A stretch of 64,000 bases of DNA, taken from Periplaneta americana. Its lineage: Eukaryota > Arthropoda > Insecta > Blattodea > Blattidae. Location of the stretch: contig NW_027185519.1 of the NCBI RefSeq assembly GCF_040183065.1, positions 176,109-240,108 of the forward strand, in the 5' to 3' direction. How positions within the stretch are numbered: the stretch's first letter is position 1; each line of letters starts with the position of its first letter. Below the pieces are notes generated by a model, which did no database searches, was not told where the DNA came from, and saw only the letters and a list, made by a program, of their open reading frames with translations. Shown in pieces: positions 42,317 to 56,330 of this stretch. The position numbers and the translations under genes are program-made.

Positions 42317-43473
42317 GTGTGAAGAGTTGTATCGGAAGTGCTTTATAGACTAAATTAATAATTTCTATCTTAACTGAAATATTTACATTATATTTCACAC
42401 AGTATAGTTACAGGTAGCATAAATTCAGATAATGGTTTTTATATGGGAATCTACTTCTTGTGTTTAGAGGCTACATTTATACAGAGTTAATAATTTCTCC
42501 CCTATGTAACATATTTCCATGAAATTTTATACGCATCTATGCAAAAACGAATTATGCTCGTGTAATTAGGGAATTAGGGAAAAATTAGTTTTTCTGATAA
42601 TTTTTAATGTTTTAATAGAAATTATGCTCCTAAAAGATGACTAGCCTGCCATATTTTTCGCAGTTGGTAACAAAATGCTAGATTCATGGATATACTCCAT
42701 AATTTAGTTGTTCATTATATGTTCAAGAAGTGTTGAATTTTTCTTGGAGAAATTAAGCTCCTTCATCCAGACTCTGAAAAGTGGCTGCTGTCGAATTCGT
42801 AAAGCGCCACCAAGAGATGAATATAACATCTAAGTTTGCAGGATGTAGCAGCTAAATTTTAAGCCGTATAGAGTTTAATATTTGATTAATGTGTGGGTAG
42901 AAGAATTGAAAGTTAACTCAGGTTTACTTGTAATGCACAGCCTGTTAAATATGTCGTAAAAAAAAAAAAAAAAAAAAAAACTAGTTGCACAAATCTCAGT
43001 AAACGTGCCAATTAAATGAATGCTAACGTATTATAGATTGCTTTTCGCGTATTAAATGAAAGTACACATCTTGTCCTATGACCTCCATAAGGGAAGGTTT
43101 AACAGTATAAAACAGCCACTGACCCCACGAACAAAAATCAACTGAAGAGCGTGACTTTAAAAAAAAAACTCATGTTTTGTCCCACCTCTTACTGATATTG
43201 ATGTTTTGTATGCTGTTGTGCACAATGCCTAGCTTTTGTTTAAGCCTAGATATTACTTAAACTTCGGTTATGATGAAGTTGATTTTCTTACATAGTTTTG
43301 CGTTCTGGACAACTGTGCGCCGGCATCTCTCGGAACATCCGAGATCAGGTCCCTATCCCCTCCACCGCAAAGTCAAATAGCGTCTGTCACTTGATTTTGA
43401 ATATTAAACAAACATACCATCACGGCATTTCCGTTATGGCATCTGGTGTCATCAATAAGCTACAAATAAAGGA

Positions 43474-43520
<47 letters not shown>

Positions 43521-44766
43521 TAGCACAGTCACTGTCCTGAACAAGGTACGCAAGTATTATTTTAATTAATGCGTATCGCCTACCAGCCGCCGAAACTATT
43601 CGACAGGAGAGTGAATATCCTACACGGTCCTGTAAAAATGTTCTGAATACACTAAATGACGTGTAATTTTTTTTCTATTATTAGGACAATTGAACGTGTC
43701 ATTGCTCCTGCGGGTTGCTTTGTTTCACACCACAGAGAATTCAGGTTCTCAACCCCCCGGGATTCTAGAGATAAGAGAGCGATGAGGTTAAAGGAGTAGG
43801 CGTTTGTTCGTGTTTTTGTTTTTACTTTAGAAAAATTGCGAAACGTGACGCAATAGCGATAAGTTTTATGAACAAGTTTGCTGAATCGACCAATTGAAGG
43901 TAATTTATATTTTGCTAAAGAAGAGAGGAGATTAATGAAATCAGTTATTGTAATAATCGTAGTAGATTGAAGGAATTGTTTGTATTCAAACTCCTTTTTG
44001 AAATAAGCTGCTCGGATGCTTATCAGGGTGACGGTTATAAATGTTATCGTAATACCCACCCGAGGTCACAAAGGTCACAGTCTTCCGCTTGTCCTTTCCT
44101 AAGCAGACCACGTCTGTACTATCGAAAATAATGAGTCACAGTTATAGTTTCGTGAAAGTAAAAAATGTTAGATAGGAGACAAGTAGCTACTCTTATACAA
44201 TCATAATCACATTTTGTATCCAATATAGTATAAACGAGCTACATGTAAGTACTGTGTAAAGTTTCATTAAAACAATATATTATATATGAGACAAGTCACT
44301 AATTTTTGTCAAAACGCATCGTCTATAAAGGGGTAGTTTCTCCTCTTATACAGTAGTGACTATAGTGCGAAGTTTCATGGAAATATGTCACATTTTTAGT
44401 CCAGCTAGATTTGCTTTCTGGACCACTTTGAGCCTTGGCGCTTGTGATCGGTCGGACGGAGGATCACTCGTCCCGGCGGCGTTAACCCTTAATTTGGTAA
44501 ATATATATAATGTGCAATATTATAGAACTGTGAAATTTTTTTTTAATTTTCCTAAGAAACTTTGTTATCCATCGTTCTATTAAAAAATTGTTTATTAACC
44601 TATAGGATACATTGCGATATTTGTCAAACAGGCTGTGGGAAAATGCTGATACGGTGAGGAATGGAAAGGGAGAAACCATTTATATTATTGAGGTGACCTT
44701 GAACTGAGGGTAGTAGGAACGAGACCTGGAGTACGGTACAACCGGCTCTTCCGAGAAATAACTAGT

Positions 44767-44782
44767 GGCCCTGAAAAGGGCC
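44767..44782 (-). promoter_or_regulatory. H3 mRNA 3' stem-loop (unit 4)
   Basis: Identical to the unit 1 H3 stem-loop. Confidence 0.95.
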
Positions 44783-44811
44783 TTTTTGCGGGCAGGAGTA
44801 CCTTTGTTAAT

Positions 44812-45225
<414 letters not shown>

Positions 45226-45277
45226 TTACTCCTTAGTCCTCGCAACCCAAGTTGACGCAATACAGTCGCCCCCGCTG

Positions 45278-47611
45278 ATGAACGAATGAATGGGGACGAA
45301 GAAAGAATGAATGATGTTTAAAATGGCAGGCAGGGTAAGCATCCCATGCCTCCATTGGTTCCTCGACAAGCAATTCTCTAACTTTAGATCGAGGTACCCA
45401 GCTATAAGCCGTTTGCCCTCTCATCTAACAGTAGTGTATTTCCCCTGTGAATGATTTTATGAACATGTACACGTTATCAGTTGAATTGTGAATGAAATGA
45501 ATGAAGTGAAGTGAGCACCATGCCTCGCAGATGTTAATGAGAGGTGGAGAGTCCAGTGCTCTGGTCAGTTCTGTCCTAGTCACGTTTTTGTAGTGGCGCT
45601 AGGGAAACTCGTAACCTGTTACCAACAAAGTGGTGGGCTACTCGTTTCCGTAGAAGCCGTCTGGCTGCCTGGTTGGCTGTGGCAAGTGTCGTGTGTCGTT
45701 TCGTAGGGTTTGTGTCAGTAGTGAGTAAAGAAATAGTGAATGTCACTATTTCGTCCTGTAGTCTGTTTAGTTGCCGGTCAATGTAGGATTCTATTTTCTG
45801 CATAGCAGAACGTAGAACCCCCTCGACCAGCTGTTCCGTAGTTGTTTTTTCTGTCTGTGGATCGTCTGTAGTGTTTGTCTTGGTTGTCGTTGTCTTAGCT
45901 GCATCCGCATAAGACAATTCGGGTTTGGGAAGTGTTGGGTTGAAAACGGACTGTGATGGTTTGGGTATAGGTTTCGGTATTGGTTTGTGGGTGTCTATGG
46001 GGACGTGCGTGGGATCGGTGGAGGTTATGAGATTAGTCCTTGGATATTTTGGACAGCGAGCTTGGCCCGTATAATGGGTGTCGCTGTTGCACGTGGCGCA
46101 ATACCTAATCTGGGATAGGCGGTTGTGGTTGCACAGGTCGGGATTTTTGCCGCACTTAAAACAAGTCTTGGGCTTGTCGCAGTTTGTCCTTGTATGGCCG
46201 TATTGTGCACAGTTAAGGCACGGTCGGTGGAAGATTGTCTCGTGTGATGGCTCTACTCTGTAGTACCGTCCTGCAAGTTTAATTCCTTCTAGTAATTTGT
46301 CTGCTGTGGTGATGTCATTTGTGAAAATTCTAACTAAGTTGGTGGGTTTGTCTGTCTGTGCGGAGATAATTCTCTTAATGCGTGTGATGCCTGGATGTGT
46401 TACAGCCAGGATCTGCATTAGTTCGTCCTCAGAGATCAGCGTGTCGACATTTTTCATGACGACACTGATCTCTTTATTTCGGGTCTGTTTCTGTCTTGAT
46501 TCACTAGGCGTAATGTTGATTTCTGCGGACGGACCGAAGTTGTACAGGGGAATTGCCCTAGCGAACTTCTCCGCGTCGTCAATCGTGGCGAATGTGAGTG
46601 TAGTTGTCTTGGTAGTGTGTGCCCAGAACTGTCGTGGAGTTTGAATGTCGAGTCGGTACTGTTTCATTAGTCGCTCTATGTGTAGTGGGTTGTTGCCGTT
46701 TTTTGTGTGGTTCAGTATTTTCAGTACTGTCCTTGTCTTGGTTCCTTGTGCGGTGTTAGGAGGAGTGGGAGAAGTGGGGCTTGCCGGAGTCGAACCGGAT
46801 ACTTTTGTGGGAATTGGTTTGCGCCTGTTGGACCGCTTCCCTTCTGAGGATTCGTGAGACGACGCCTCAGAGCTGGGAGGTGGTCCGTTGGGAGACTTCT
46901 CTGCTGTGGGTTTAGGGACAGGAGACCTCTCTGCTCTAGGTTTTGGAGCCGGCCCTTCTGAGGGCCCCTCTTGTGGAATGGAAGTAACCTCTGCCTCTTC
47001 CTCAGAAGAAGAAGAAGAAGAAGATTCACTGTCCAATAGAGAGGGGGGTGGGGTGGAGGAGGGATGGGATGGGTGGCCTGGTAGTTCCCAAGGTCCGAGG
47101 AGAGTGGCGGTTGGTGGAGTTTGGTATCGGGCGTGCTTCCCGAATTGTCGTGGATGCATTAAAGTCATCTGCCGTAAGTTTTCTCGGGAGGAAAAAACGT
47201 AGGCTCTCGTGGTTTTGTTTAAAGTCAAGGTCGTTGTGGGTTTCCGTGGAGTCACTGCGTCCAGTAGGTCGGGGTCAGCGTTTGTGATCACTACTGCTCT
47301 ATTAGCAGTGATCGGTGCCATGGTCTTTAGTGTATGTAAGTCGTCGATCGTCTTGGTTGGTGAAGCGCTGGACTTACCAAATGATGATGGTTGTGGTGGT
47401 GATGTTGCTTCCGGAGAGACAGGTTTTGCGGCGGCCGTCGGTTTCACCGTCTTCCGCCTCGTCTTCCGCTTCCCCGGTGGCTGGCCTCCGTCCGGCCGAG
47501 ACTTGTCGACACAAGGCGGCGGCCGGCTCCCGCTGTTCATCTTCGTTGGTTGTAAGCTGGCGACTTTTACCAGTGAGTGTCTTGCTAGATTCAGCTCCCT
47601 CTTGATCTGAT
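45278..47611 (-). mobile_element. Jockey-type ORF1-only element (apparently full-length) in the H3 promoter (unit 4)
   Basis: 2,334 bp flanked by a perfect 14-bp duplication AGTCGCCCCCGCTG (45264-45277 and 47612-47625). Minus strand: a 71-bp 5' leader, a 654-codon ORF1 (47540 to 45576) and a 298-bp 3' UTR ending in ATTC/GTTC repeats, with no ORF2. It is in the sense orientation of H3, entering about 20 bp downstream of the H3 TATA-like box. Where it overlaps the unit 2 insertion it appears identical in protein. It resembles the half-LINE idea (HAL1 in mammals, gag-only HeT-A in Drosophila): an ORF1 carrier that depends on another element's reverse transcriptase. Confidence 0.95.
45576..47540 (-). 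CDS. Retrotransposon ORF1 protein (gag-like), complete
   Basis: 654 residues from an ATG 71 bp inside the element; a longer frame continuing into antisense H4 is an accident. Order: a basic N-terminal tail (KRKTRRKTVK); a Ser/Pro/Thr-rich region with a Ser7-Glu3 stretch near residues 155-170; a basic Pro-rich linker; a PRE_C2HC-like region; zinc knuckles CLNCAQYGHTRTNC (CX2CX4HX4C), CFKCGKNPDLC and CATCNSDTHYTGQARC; a Pro/Thr/Lys linker; and a helical C-terminal region. Jockey-clade ORF1 proteins of this layout bind RNA and target the particle to the nucleus. No endonuclease or RT is encoded. No frame break is seen. Confidence 0.9.
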   Translation of the reverse strand: MNSGSRPPPCVDKSRPDGGQPPGKRKTRRKTVKPTAAAKPVSPEATSPPQPSSFGKSSASPTKTIDDLHTLKTMAPITANRAVVITNADPDLLDAVTPRKPTTTLTLNKTTRAYVFSSRENLRQMTLMHPRQFGKHARYQTPPTATLLGPWELPGHPSHPSSTPPPSLLDSESSSSSSSEEEAEVTSIPQEGPSEGPAPKPRAERSPVPKPTAEKSPNGPPPSSEASSHESSEGKRSNRRKPIPTKVSGSTPASPTSPTPPNTAQGTKTRTVLKILNHTKNGNNPLHIERLMKQYRLDIQTPRQFWAHTTKTTTLTFATIDDAEKFARAIPLYNFGPSAEINITPSESRQKQTRNKEISVVMKNVDTLISEDELMQILAVTHPGITRIKRIISAQTDKPTNLVRIFTNDITTADKLLEGIKLAGRYYRVEPSHETIFHRPCLNCAQYGHTRTNCDKPKTCFKCGKNPDLCNHNRLSQIRYCATCNSDTHYTGQARCPKYPRTNLITSTDPTHVPIDTHKPIPKPIPKPSQSVFNPTLPKPELSYADAAKTTTTKTNTTDDPQTEKTTTEQLVEGVLRSAMQKIESYIDRQLNRLQDEIVTFTISLLTTDTNPTKRHTTLATANQAARRLLRKRVAHHFVGNRLRVSLAPLQKRD

Positions 47612-47713
47612 AGTCGCCCCCGCTGCCCCCAAGAGGGGTATTTATGTCTTCGCCCGTTGAGAAGCCACGCCCCTTCCGTAATGTGATTGGTCCGCGGGTT
47701 TTAGTATATAAAC

Positions 47714-47714
<1 letters not shown>

Positions 47715-47768
<54 letters not shown>
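47715..47768 (+). repeat. 54-A tract between the H4 TATA box and start site (unit 4)
   Basis: Units 1, 2, 3 and 5 have six A residues at this place (CCAAAAAATGACCC). Here the run is 54, moving the TATA box (47707-47712) 48 bp further from the H4 initiator. Slippage, a retroposed tail or an assembly artefact are all possible. Confidence 0.9.
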
Positions 47769-47770
<2 letters not shown>

Positions 47771-47771
47771 A

Positions 47772-48125
<354 letters not shown>

Positions 48126-48165
48126 ACTGCCTACACACGTCTGCTGCCGAATCCGTCGGCAAAAC

Positions 48166-48181
48166 GGCCCTTTTCAGGGCC
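48166..48181 (+). promoter_or_regulatory. H4 mRNA 3' stem-loop (unit 4)
   Basis: Identical to the unit 1 H4 stem-loop. Confidence 0.94.
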
Positions 48182-49372
48182 ATAAAATCCGTCTAAAAAG
48201 GGCAGTAGTTGTCGAGATTAATTTAATTCACCTTTACTGTGTGACCACTAGCTCAACAGGCCAGTGCGGAAAACAGAACTTATTTCGTAGGGGCACTTCA
48301 GTATCAGCAAAAGACGTTGTAAGAAATGCCTCTCCGTTTTTCAAATGGGTCTGACCCCAACGCTTGGTATATCAAGTGGAAAGACCGGATTCCTCTGTGA
48401 AGCCTTGCTCCTCGGATTATGTTACCTGTTACTGTAAACTTCTGTAAGTCAATAATCACTGTCCGAAGAATTGGTGGGTAATATGACAACGCAGGTAGGC
48501 AATGCTCACCAGACCGTAACAAGGAACCGAGGGGATTGACACATACTGAACATCACATCACCACGTTTTTGCAATGCCAACTTTTAGGTCATAGGAATCC
48601 AGTGTGGTAAACACTGGGGAGAAGAGGTACACATCGCATGTCAGAACACAGGACTTCGTCCTGTCAGACAACTTCCACGTATAGCTTGCGTCATTTCGGT
48701 TCGAACGAAACGACAGAGAGAGGGGAAATTCGAACGCAAATTGTCAAAGCCTTCGATTCCTACGAGAAGGTCATGTCATCATCTCAGTATTGGGGTTCCT
48801 GCGCGTGCGGCCAATATGTGCACCAACAAACAAACGCATTAGGAACTCTATTATAACGCCGTAAGTTGTTCACCAGTTATCGATTTCTTATTCAAAATTA
48901 GTTTCATTCGTAGTATGTAGTAAAGTAAACTAGTATATTCAAACGTATATGTCTAAAACCACGATGGGCACCAAAGAAGGGGACTTGTGATTATTTTCAC
49001 GATAATCTCCATTACTCTAATATGATAGAAATATATTACATAAATTTCGAAGCCAACTATGTACTTTGGCATCATCATCTAATTTAATTCGTATTGTGTT
49101 AAATTATATAATAATAATGAAACCTTTCTATATGCATCAGTATAATGTGTTATCACACAATAGCCTAGTAAATGTACAACGGTTTCAAGTACTTCAGTGC
49201 GAACCTGGGACAACGACATCGTTCAGAGCACAAAATTACAGAATGATGATATTAAATCAGCCCACCGGTATAGAGAGAGAGAGAAAGTTGACACGCGTAA
49301 TGAAATTACATTACGAAGCCGTGAGAGAGGATTAACAATACTGGCTATTTCTGACTTTTGTGAGGTTAGTGG

Positions 49373-49388
49373 GGCCCTTAAAAGGGCC
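49373..49388 (-). promoter_or_regulatory. H2A mRNA 3' stem-loop (unit 4)
   Basis: Same as unit 1 H2A. Confidence 0.94.
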
Positions 49389-49406
49389 GTTTTACGGAGA
49401 AGGGGC

Positions 49407-49997
<591 letters not shown>

Positions 49998-50369
49998 ATG
50001 CCCCCCAAAGCTTCCGGAAAGGCTGCCAAGAAGGCCGGCAAGGCCCAGAAGAATATTTCGAAGGGCGATAAGAAGAAGAAGCGCAAGAGGAAGGAGAGCT
50101 ACGCCATTTACATCTACAAGGTTCTGAAACAAGTTCACCCAGACACGGGAATCAGTTCAAAGGCTATGAGCATCATGAACAGCTTCGTTAACGACATCTT
50201 CGAGCGCATCGCCGCGGAAGCTTCGCGGCTCGCGCATTACAACAAGCGGTCGACCATCACCAGTCGGGAGATCCAGACAGCCGTCCGTCTCCTGCTACCC
50301 GGTGAGCTGGCCAAGCACGCCGTCAGTGAAGGGACCAAGGCCGTCACAAAATACACTAGTTCCAAGTAA
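49998..50369 (+). CDS. H2B: Histone H2B (unit 4)
   Basis: 123 residues, identical in protein, with native TATA spacing. One of two H2B copies in the window with an uninterrupted promoter. Confidence 0.99.
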   Translation: MPPKASGKAAKKAGKAQKNISKGDKKKKRKRKESYAIYIYKVLKQVHPDTGISSKAMSIMNSFVNDIFERIAAEASRLAHYNKRSTITSREIQTAVRLLLPGELAKHAVSEGTKAVTKYTSSK

Positions 50370-50399
50370 GCGGGAGTGCTTGCTAGGGAATCAGCAACC

Positions 50400-50415
50400 G
50401 GCCCTTTTAAGGGCC
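50400..50415 (+). promoter_or_regulatory. H2B mRNA 3' stem-loop (unit 4)
   Basis: GGCCCTTTTAAGGGCC, as in unit 1. Confidence 0.94.
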
Positions 50416-51239
50416 ACAAGTTATTCATAACAGAGTAGATGAATGAAGAACAACAGCGGTTCCCACCGAGTGAAAATTTAAATAATCACCCCGATAACAC
50501 TTCTAGGATAGATAATACATTATAGGCAGTCCATGGGAGACTTGGATCCACGAGGCAAATTCGTTTCCTTAATAGTTTCGTACGACTTATATGAGAGCGC
50601 GGTGTCATTCCTACTCACTTGGCAGCATTAATTGTTGAGGGAAAACAACTTAGAAGGTAACTTGTCGACCGCGGGCATAATCCTTCCGCAGGCCACTACT
50701 GAGAATCTGTGGACATACGGGTAATCTATCTTTATTGAAACTCGGGTTCATAACATACGACTGATACTTTATATATCTGTCACGTAATCCATCAAGAGAC
50801 AAATGTCCCCCCCCCCCTAGTCAGTAGCGAGCTTCAGTCCATTCGTAGTAGCCGCCGGTGCAAGAAGTGAATTGAAGTTTGTGTGAAGTTCCGTAGTATG
50901 GCATGAAAATGATGTCGAAAATCCGACTACAGTTCCACAACCATGTGGTTGAAAGGAGGCTCCGCTGTTGAACAACAATCCACCTGTGGCTTAACTTAGA
51001 ATGCCGACTAGCTGTTTTATTAATCCCGTGTCAATCCAGCAGTGTGTGACGTTGAAACGTAACCAAACTGCCGTTGATAGATAGATTTATCATCTATCCC
51101 AATGACATCCAACGAGCTTGGTAATTTAGGTACAGAGTCTAAGCAGGCAGTTTACGTGTGTGTGTGAGCGAGTGCAGGTTTTATCGAGTGCACCCCAATC
51201 CCATCGTCCTCAAGTGCCTACAGATTACGCAGTTTCATC

Positions 51240-51357
51240 GGCAACGGCCATACCATGTTGAAAATACCGGTTCTCGTCCGATCACCGAAGTCAAGCAACA
51301 TTGGGCGTGGTCAGTACTTGGATGGGTGACCGCTTGGGAACACCACGTGCCGTTGGC
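51240..51357 (+). rRNA. 5S ribosomal RNA gene (unit 4)
   Basis: 118 nt identical to the unit 1 copy, with a T-run terminator immediately downstream. Confidence 0.9.
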
Positions 51358-52282
51358 GATTTTTTTTTTTACGTCACTATTTCCAGCGTGTTCTAATAAG
51401 ACTTATGGGATATTATGTTCCCTTCCCTATTCCAGCTATAGCTTGGATGATGACGCCGCTGCATAATTGTAGAGTAATTGATAATTCTTAAGTACTTGCA
51501 GCTCCGTATTGAAACTTATGACTGGTAGCATATTCATATGAGACGGTTCACTTCTCTGCGTTTTCTCGAAGAAGGGAATATGTATTCAGGGGATTGTGAA
51601 CGTACCTCGCGCTCTCCCTAGAAGTTAGAGACATTTTAGGTAAAGAATGTAATATACTGTACATATATGGCTAATTAAAATCCCATTAGTTACTACATTT
51701 CAGTGGGTAGTACAAATTCCATAATGAAAATATCTCTGTCCTAGTAGTTGTATCCTTTAAAGAAGCTCGTTGTTTTCCCATGATGAAGGGCAGAACTTGG
51801 TCGGTAGAAATTTAAACAGACTGCATTATCAGACCAGGCGTTATTTCAATATCAGCGTTTAGTTTAGGAAATATAGCAATAGCGGAGTTGGGAGAAGTAG
51901 TTATAGCATGTACAGTAAGTATAAACAGTTCGCTGTACTGTACAGTGAATATAAATATTTGAATGTACGATGGCAAAACATCAGACATACAGTACGTAGC
52001 TCACATATCTTAAAAAATAAATAAATAAAAATAAAGAAGACATTCTGAGGAGTGAGTGGAAAGTGCATATTATAATGAATATTTTTAACTCTCAGTTGAC
52101 ATTGAGAGAGAAAGCCATGCATCGGGGAACCGGTGACTGTTTTTGCGTTACCTTCTGCTATTGGCGTTGTTGGTTAGTAACGAATGAAAGAGGTAGGACG
52201 CGGAATCAAATGTCAAAAAACGATAGGGAAATAATAGTAACTGGTTGTATTTCGATCGAGCTCGGCGTGCTGATTCACCAGT

Positions 52283-53695
52283 GGGGTGTTTCACAAAGTT
52301 TACAATCTTTGGAAATTGTGAACTCTGTTTGTAAACTTCTGTTTCACAATCTTTGTTTGTAAAGGTGGACTGTACAAAGGAAATCAAATCTTTACGAATG
52401 AAATTTTGCGCTCTTTACAAGTGATATGTTTGTTTCACAACGAAGGAGTAATTTTACAAACGTGTAAACTAAACTTTACTAGTGAAGTTAGCACATTTTC
52501 TACAGTAGCCCTGTTGAAATAGCTTCTAATTGTGAATGAAAAAAATAAACACATATGTATAAAATCAATTTTATAGTAACAGGGTACCATTAAGAATTAC
52601 ACTGAAGCAGTTGTGATGTTATTGAGTAGTTCTAGCGACTCAGACGAAGATTTTGCATTTAGGCCTAACGTAGAATTTTCCGGCCACGTTCGTATCATTG
52701 TACGAATATTAATGAAAGGTTTCGAATGAATCCCGCGCTATACTTCAGAATACCGCGTTAGTTCTTATATACGAGGAACGTATTTAATAAATACTCGCAC
52801 TTAAAGAAGAAAAACTTTGCACCGAAAACCAATCACTTAATAATGCAATGTCGGCATTACTTACGCAGTATTCTGAAGTCGTTCCGAATCCCATTTCGCT
52901 GTAATCTCTCCTACAAGATATGGGACATCACATGCAACATCTGAAAGGGAAAAGTGGTGCCCTAACCACAAAGCGAGAACTGCATTGGTTGCATAGTAGC
53001 TCTCAGTTCCCTGCGTTAGCAGATAAGAACGGAATTTATAAGATTACAGTGTGCAAAAGTTCACACATGGTAGTTGATGTTGTTACAAGATTGAAAAAAC
53101 TCGAGGCGGGTTATTGATCACCGAATGTGCTTACTCGGGCAAAGCTGGGTTCCCTAATGTTGGCGAGGTTATGGATGAAACAATAAAATATACTGATGGA
53201 CCAGCAGAGAGCGAAGTTGATTTTAATGGATGGACATGTTAGCTGCTCTATCAACTGCATATAACTACGTGGGTCAAATCCATTATTTATCAATTATTTG
53301 AATGAATTTCGCGCTAACTTTCGTCAGTTAAGTCGTAGGCTAATTAATGCATTGGTATGCTCGACCAATTGCATGCCGCGAAACTCCGTTGTCGCCGATG
53401 TAGCAAAATCTAAATAAAATATATATAAAAAAATATAAACATGTCCATCGATAGTTCTAAAATTACAGCTACTTTACCTCTGATCCTTAGTGATTTTTGT
53501 AAACTGTCGTTGGCGATTTTGTTCAACCAATTATGCGTATTTGTAAGTTTGTTTCGCCGATTTTGTAAAGTTCGTTAAAACATACAAGTGAATAAGATTG
53601 CATTGTGAAACACAGTTAACAAGCATATGTAATATTTCCGTTGTTAATTGTATATTGTTAATTTGTAATTTGTTAGCGTTGTGAAACATGCCCCC
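52283..53695. mobile_element. Putative TIR DNA transposon with 19-bp deletion (unit 4)
   Basis: Same element as 8630-10061, but 19 bp are missing near 53145 (GGGCAAAGCTGGGTTCCC where other units have an extra stretch containing TTTTTATGCTCCTCCT). Confidence 0.5.
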
Positions 53696-55807
53696 ATTTA
53701 CCTTTAGAGGTAATATCTACATTAATATTTAGTTAAAATTTAAAGAAATTTTAAACGAATGGAAGCTGCATTTTAATTCACCCCAAATTACTATGTTCCC
53801 TTTCAGATTATCAGCTGTTGTTGTTGTTGTCGTTGTTGTATTGTAAGTTCTCACTTATTGTTAGCTAGCCGTACCCGTTCGCTCCGCTCCACCTGTTAGA
53901 AATAAATATAAAGTAATTACATAATTAAAATAGGACGACTGATCCATGGAACAACTTTTACAACAGCGCAAGATAATCTGCTTCGCATATTACCCAATTT
54001 TTTTTTAGCACTGCATTTATTGCATATATATTTTATGTATTTTAACACGATTCAATTGAGCATAGTTAAAATATGAATTATTAAAATAATGGATTGCCAA
54101 GCTAAAGTACTATTACTGCATACTAAATCAATACACTCTCGTTGTTCGTTAATTCTCTGAGATTAAAATGCGTGTACATAAATATTATTTTAAGAAATAC
54201 AGAAAACGAATGTACAAAATAGCCTATCAAATTTTCTGTGCATAAGAAGCTATTTTAATCTTACCTGTCCTCGATTTACTCAGACGTTACTGTAATAACA
54301 TTATAGCATTATGTCCATCTAGAGAAACTACAGTTTCCAATGGTGAAATAATAACTAATTATACAAATCAGTTAATTTACGAGCTTGTGATATTACTTCA
54401 TACAAACACAGAAACATTCCCTGTAGGCTATGTTTAATAGCTTTCGATTGTTTGTTGATGTCCAAGGCCCCTGTTTCGATTGTTGTTGTCCAAGGCCCCT
54501 TATAGACGAAGTCTCATTTGTTCTTAATTCATTGCACCGTCTTAGATAGCGTTATTTTAATTTTAAAACTCATTTATCTCATTAAATATCAGTCCTATCA
54601 AAATGTTGTAAAAAAATAAAACTTAACGGAAATCATTTTTAAAGGAACATCTGTTATGTAACATTTTTTCTCAAATATCAATAATAAGCGAGATATTTCG
54701 ATTTATTTAATTAAGGCCCCCTTATAACCCCCCTTTTAAATAAAGTATTTCGAATGCCATATAGCCTAAAATCTAAGTTACAACAAACTTAATTTATATT
54801 CCAGTTTTCATATAAATCGGTTCAGCCATTATCGCGTGAAAAGGTAACAAACATACAGACAGACATACAAACAAAATTTTCAAAAATGCGATTTTCGGTT
54901 TCAGGGTGGTTAATTATATATGTTAGGACCAATTACTTTTGGAAAATCGAAACTTACCAGAAAAATTTCGGCTACAGATTTATTATTAGTATAGATAGTA
55001 CGAGATACGACCGCAATTTTGTACGACTAGTGTAATGAAGGAATGCAAAAAATTATTTTGGAACTTTGCAATGTTAGTCTATCATTAAAATAAAATTAAA
55101 TCTTAATTCGTCCCTTTTGCAGGAGTCTTCTTCATCCAGTATGTTGTTGGCTGATATGGAGGAGGAGGGGGGGGGGGACATGCTCTAAAGGGATAAAATT
55201 TGCTTAGCAAATCGATATGGTGACTAACGCTTGCAATGCGTCATAGCTATAATTGTACTGCGCGGTAATTTCAGAGTAATAAGAGTTCAGTTCAGGGATC
55301 TGCTAATTTCTTCATATTGTGTTCGGCAATGGAATAGTACCGCAGTAGCATTAAGAGGTTTTTATAATTTGAACTGATATGTGCAGGTATATTGACCCCC
55401 CCCCTCCCACCGCTGGCCGACGCGGACTGCAATGACAACAGTAAGCCACACGTCATACGTAAGCCTTTCTTCTTCTTCTTCTTCTTTGCTCGCCTGGCAA
55501 ATACAGTCTTGGATTTCACATATTCAATTTTTCACAGTCCCAACTCCCTTGCATGGACGTGTTTTCACGTACCTTTAAAGTTTCTCCTCTCATTCATTCA
55601 GTCTATTCGCAAGCCTGAGGGTTTTCCGTGGTTTTCCCTAAGGAGCTAAGACAAATGTAGGGATGAGCCCAGAAAGAAAAGGGCATTCACTTCCTTAGAC
55701 CCTGGTAACTGCTCTTTCTAGAGGAAGGAGGAGGAGAAAGAAACCCCCCCACCCCCACCGACGTGGACTGCAATGACAACAGTAAGCAACACGTTATATG
55801 TAAAGCC

Positions 55808-55879
<72 letters not shown>

Positions 55880-56330
55880 TACAATGGGACTAAAGGTGGT
55901 GTAGATACACTATGTCAAATGTGCCACAATCTTTCCTGCAATAGAAAGACGAGGCGCTGGCCACTAGCAATATTTTACAACATGCTAAATATTGCAAGTA
56001 TAAATTCATGGATAATTTATAGTTAGAAGAACTCAGAAAACAATATCAAGAAAACAATTCATTTTCCAATTGTGTGAAGAGCTGACAAAACCGTGGATGC
56101 AGCACCGCTTTGCACGTCCTACTTTACACCGATCTCTGCGGGCAACAATTGAAGAACATCTGAACATTGCTGTGCAACAACAATGCCAGGTAATGCAGCC
56201 AGATGGTGAACGTACTGTTTGCTATAAATGTCCTGCAAAGAAGAGGAGAATGATGACAACATTTTGTGGACTTTGCAAAAAGGGGTTCTGCAGAGAACAT
56301 CGCGCTGTTGTTTGCACTAATTGTAAATAG
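55880..56330 (+). pseudogene. piggyBac-type transposase remnant (unit 4)
   Basis: Same broken remnant as in unit 1. Confidence 0.85.
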
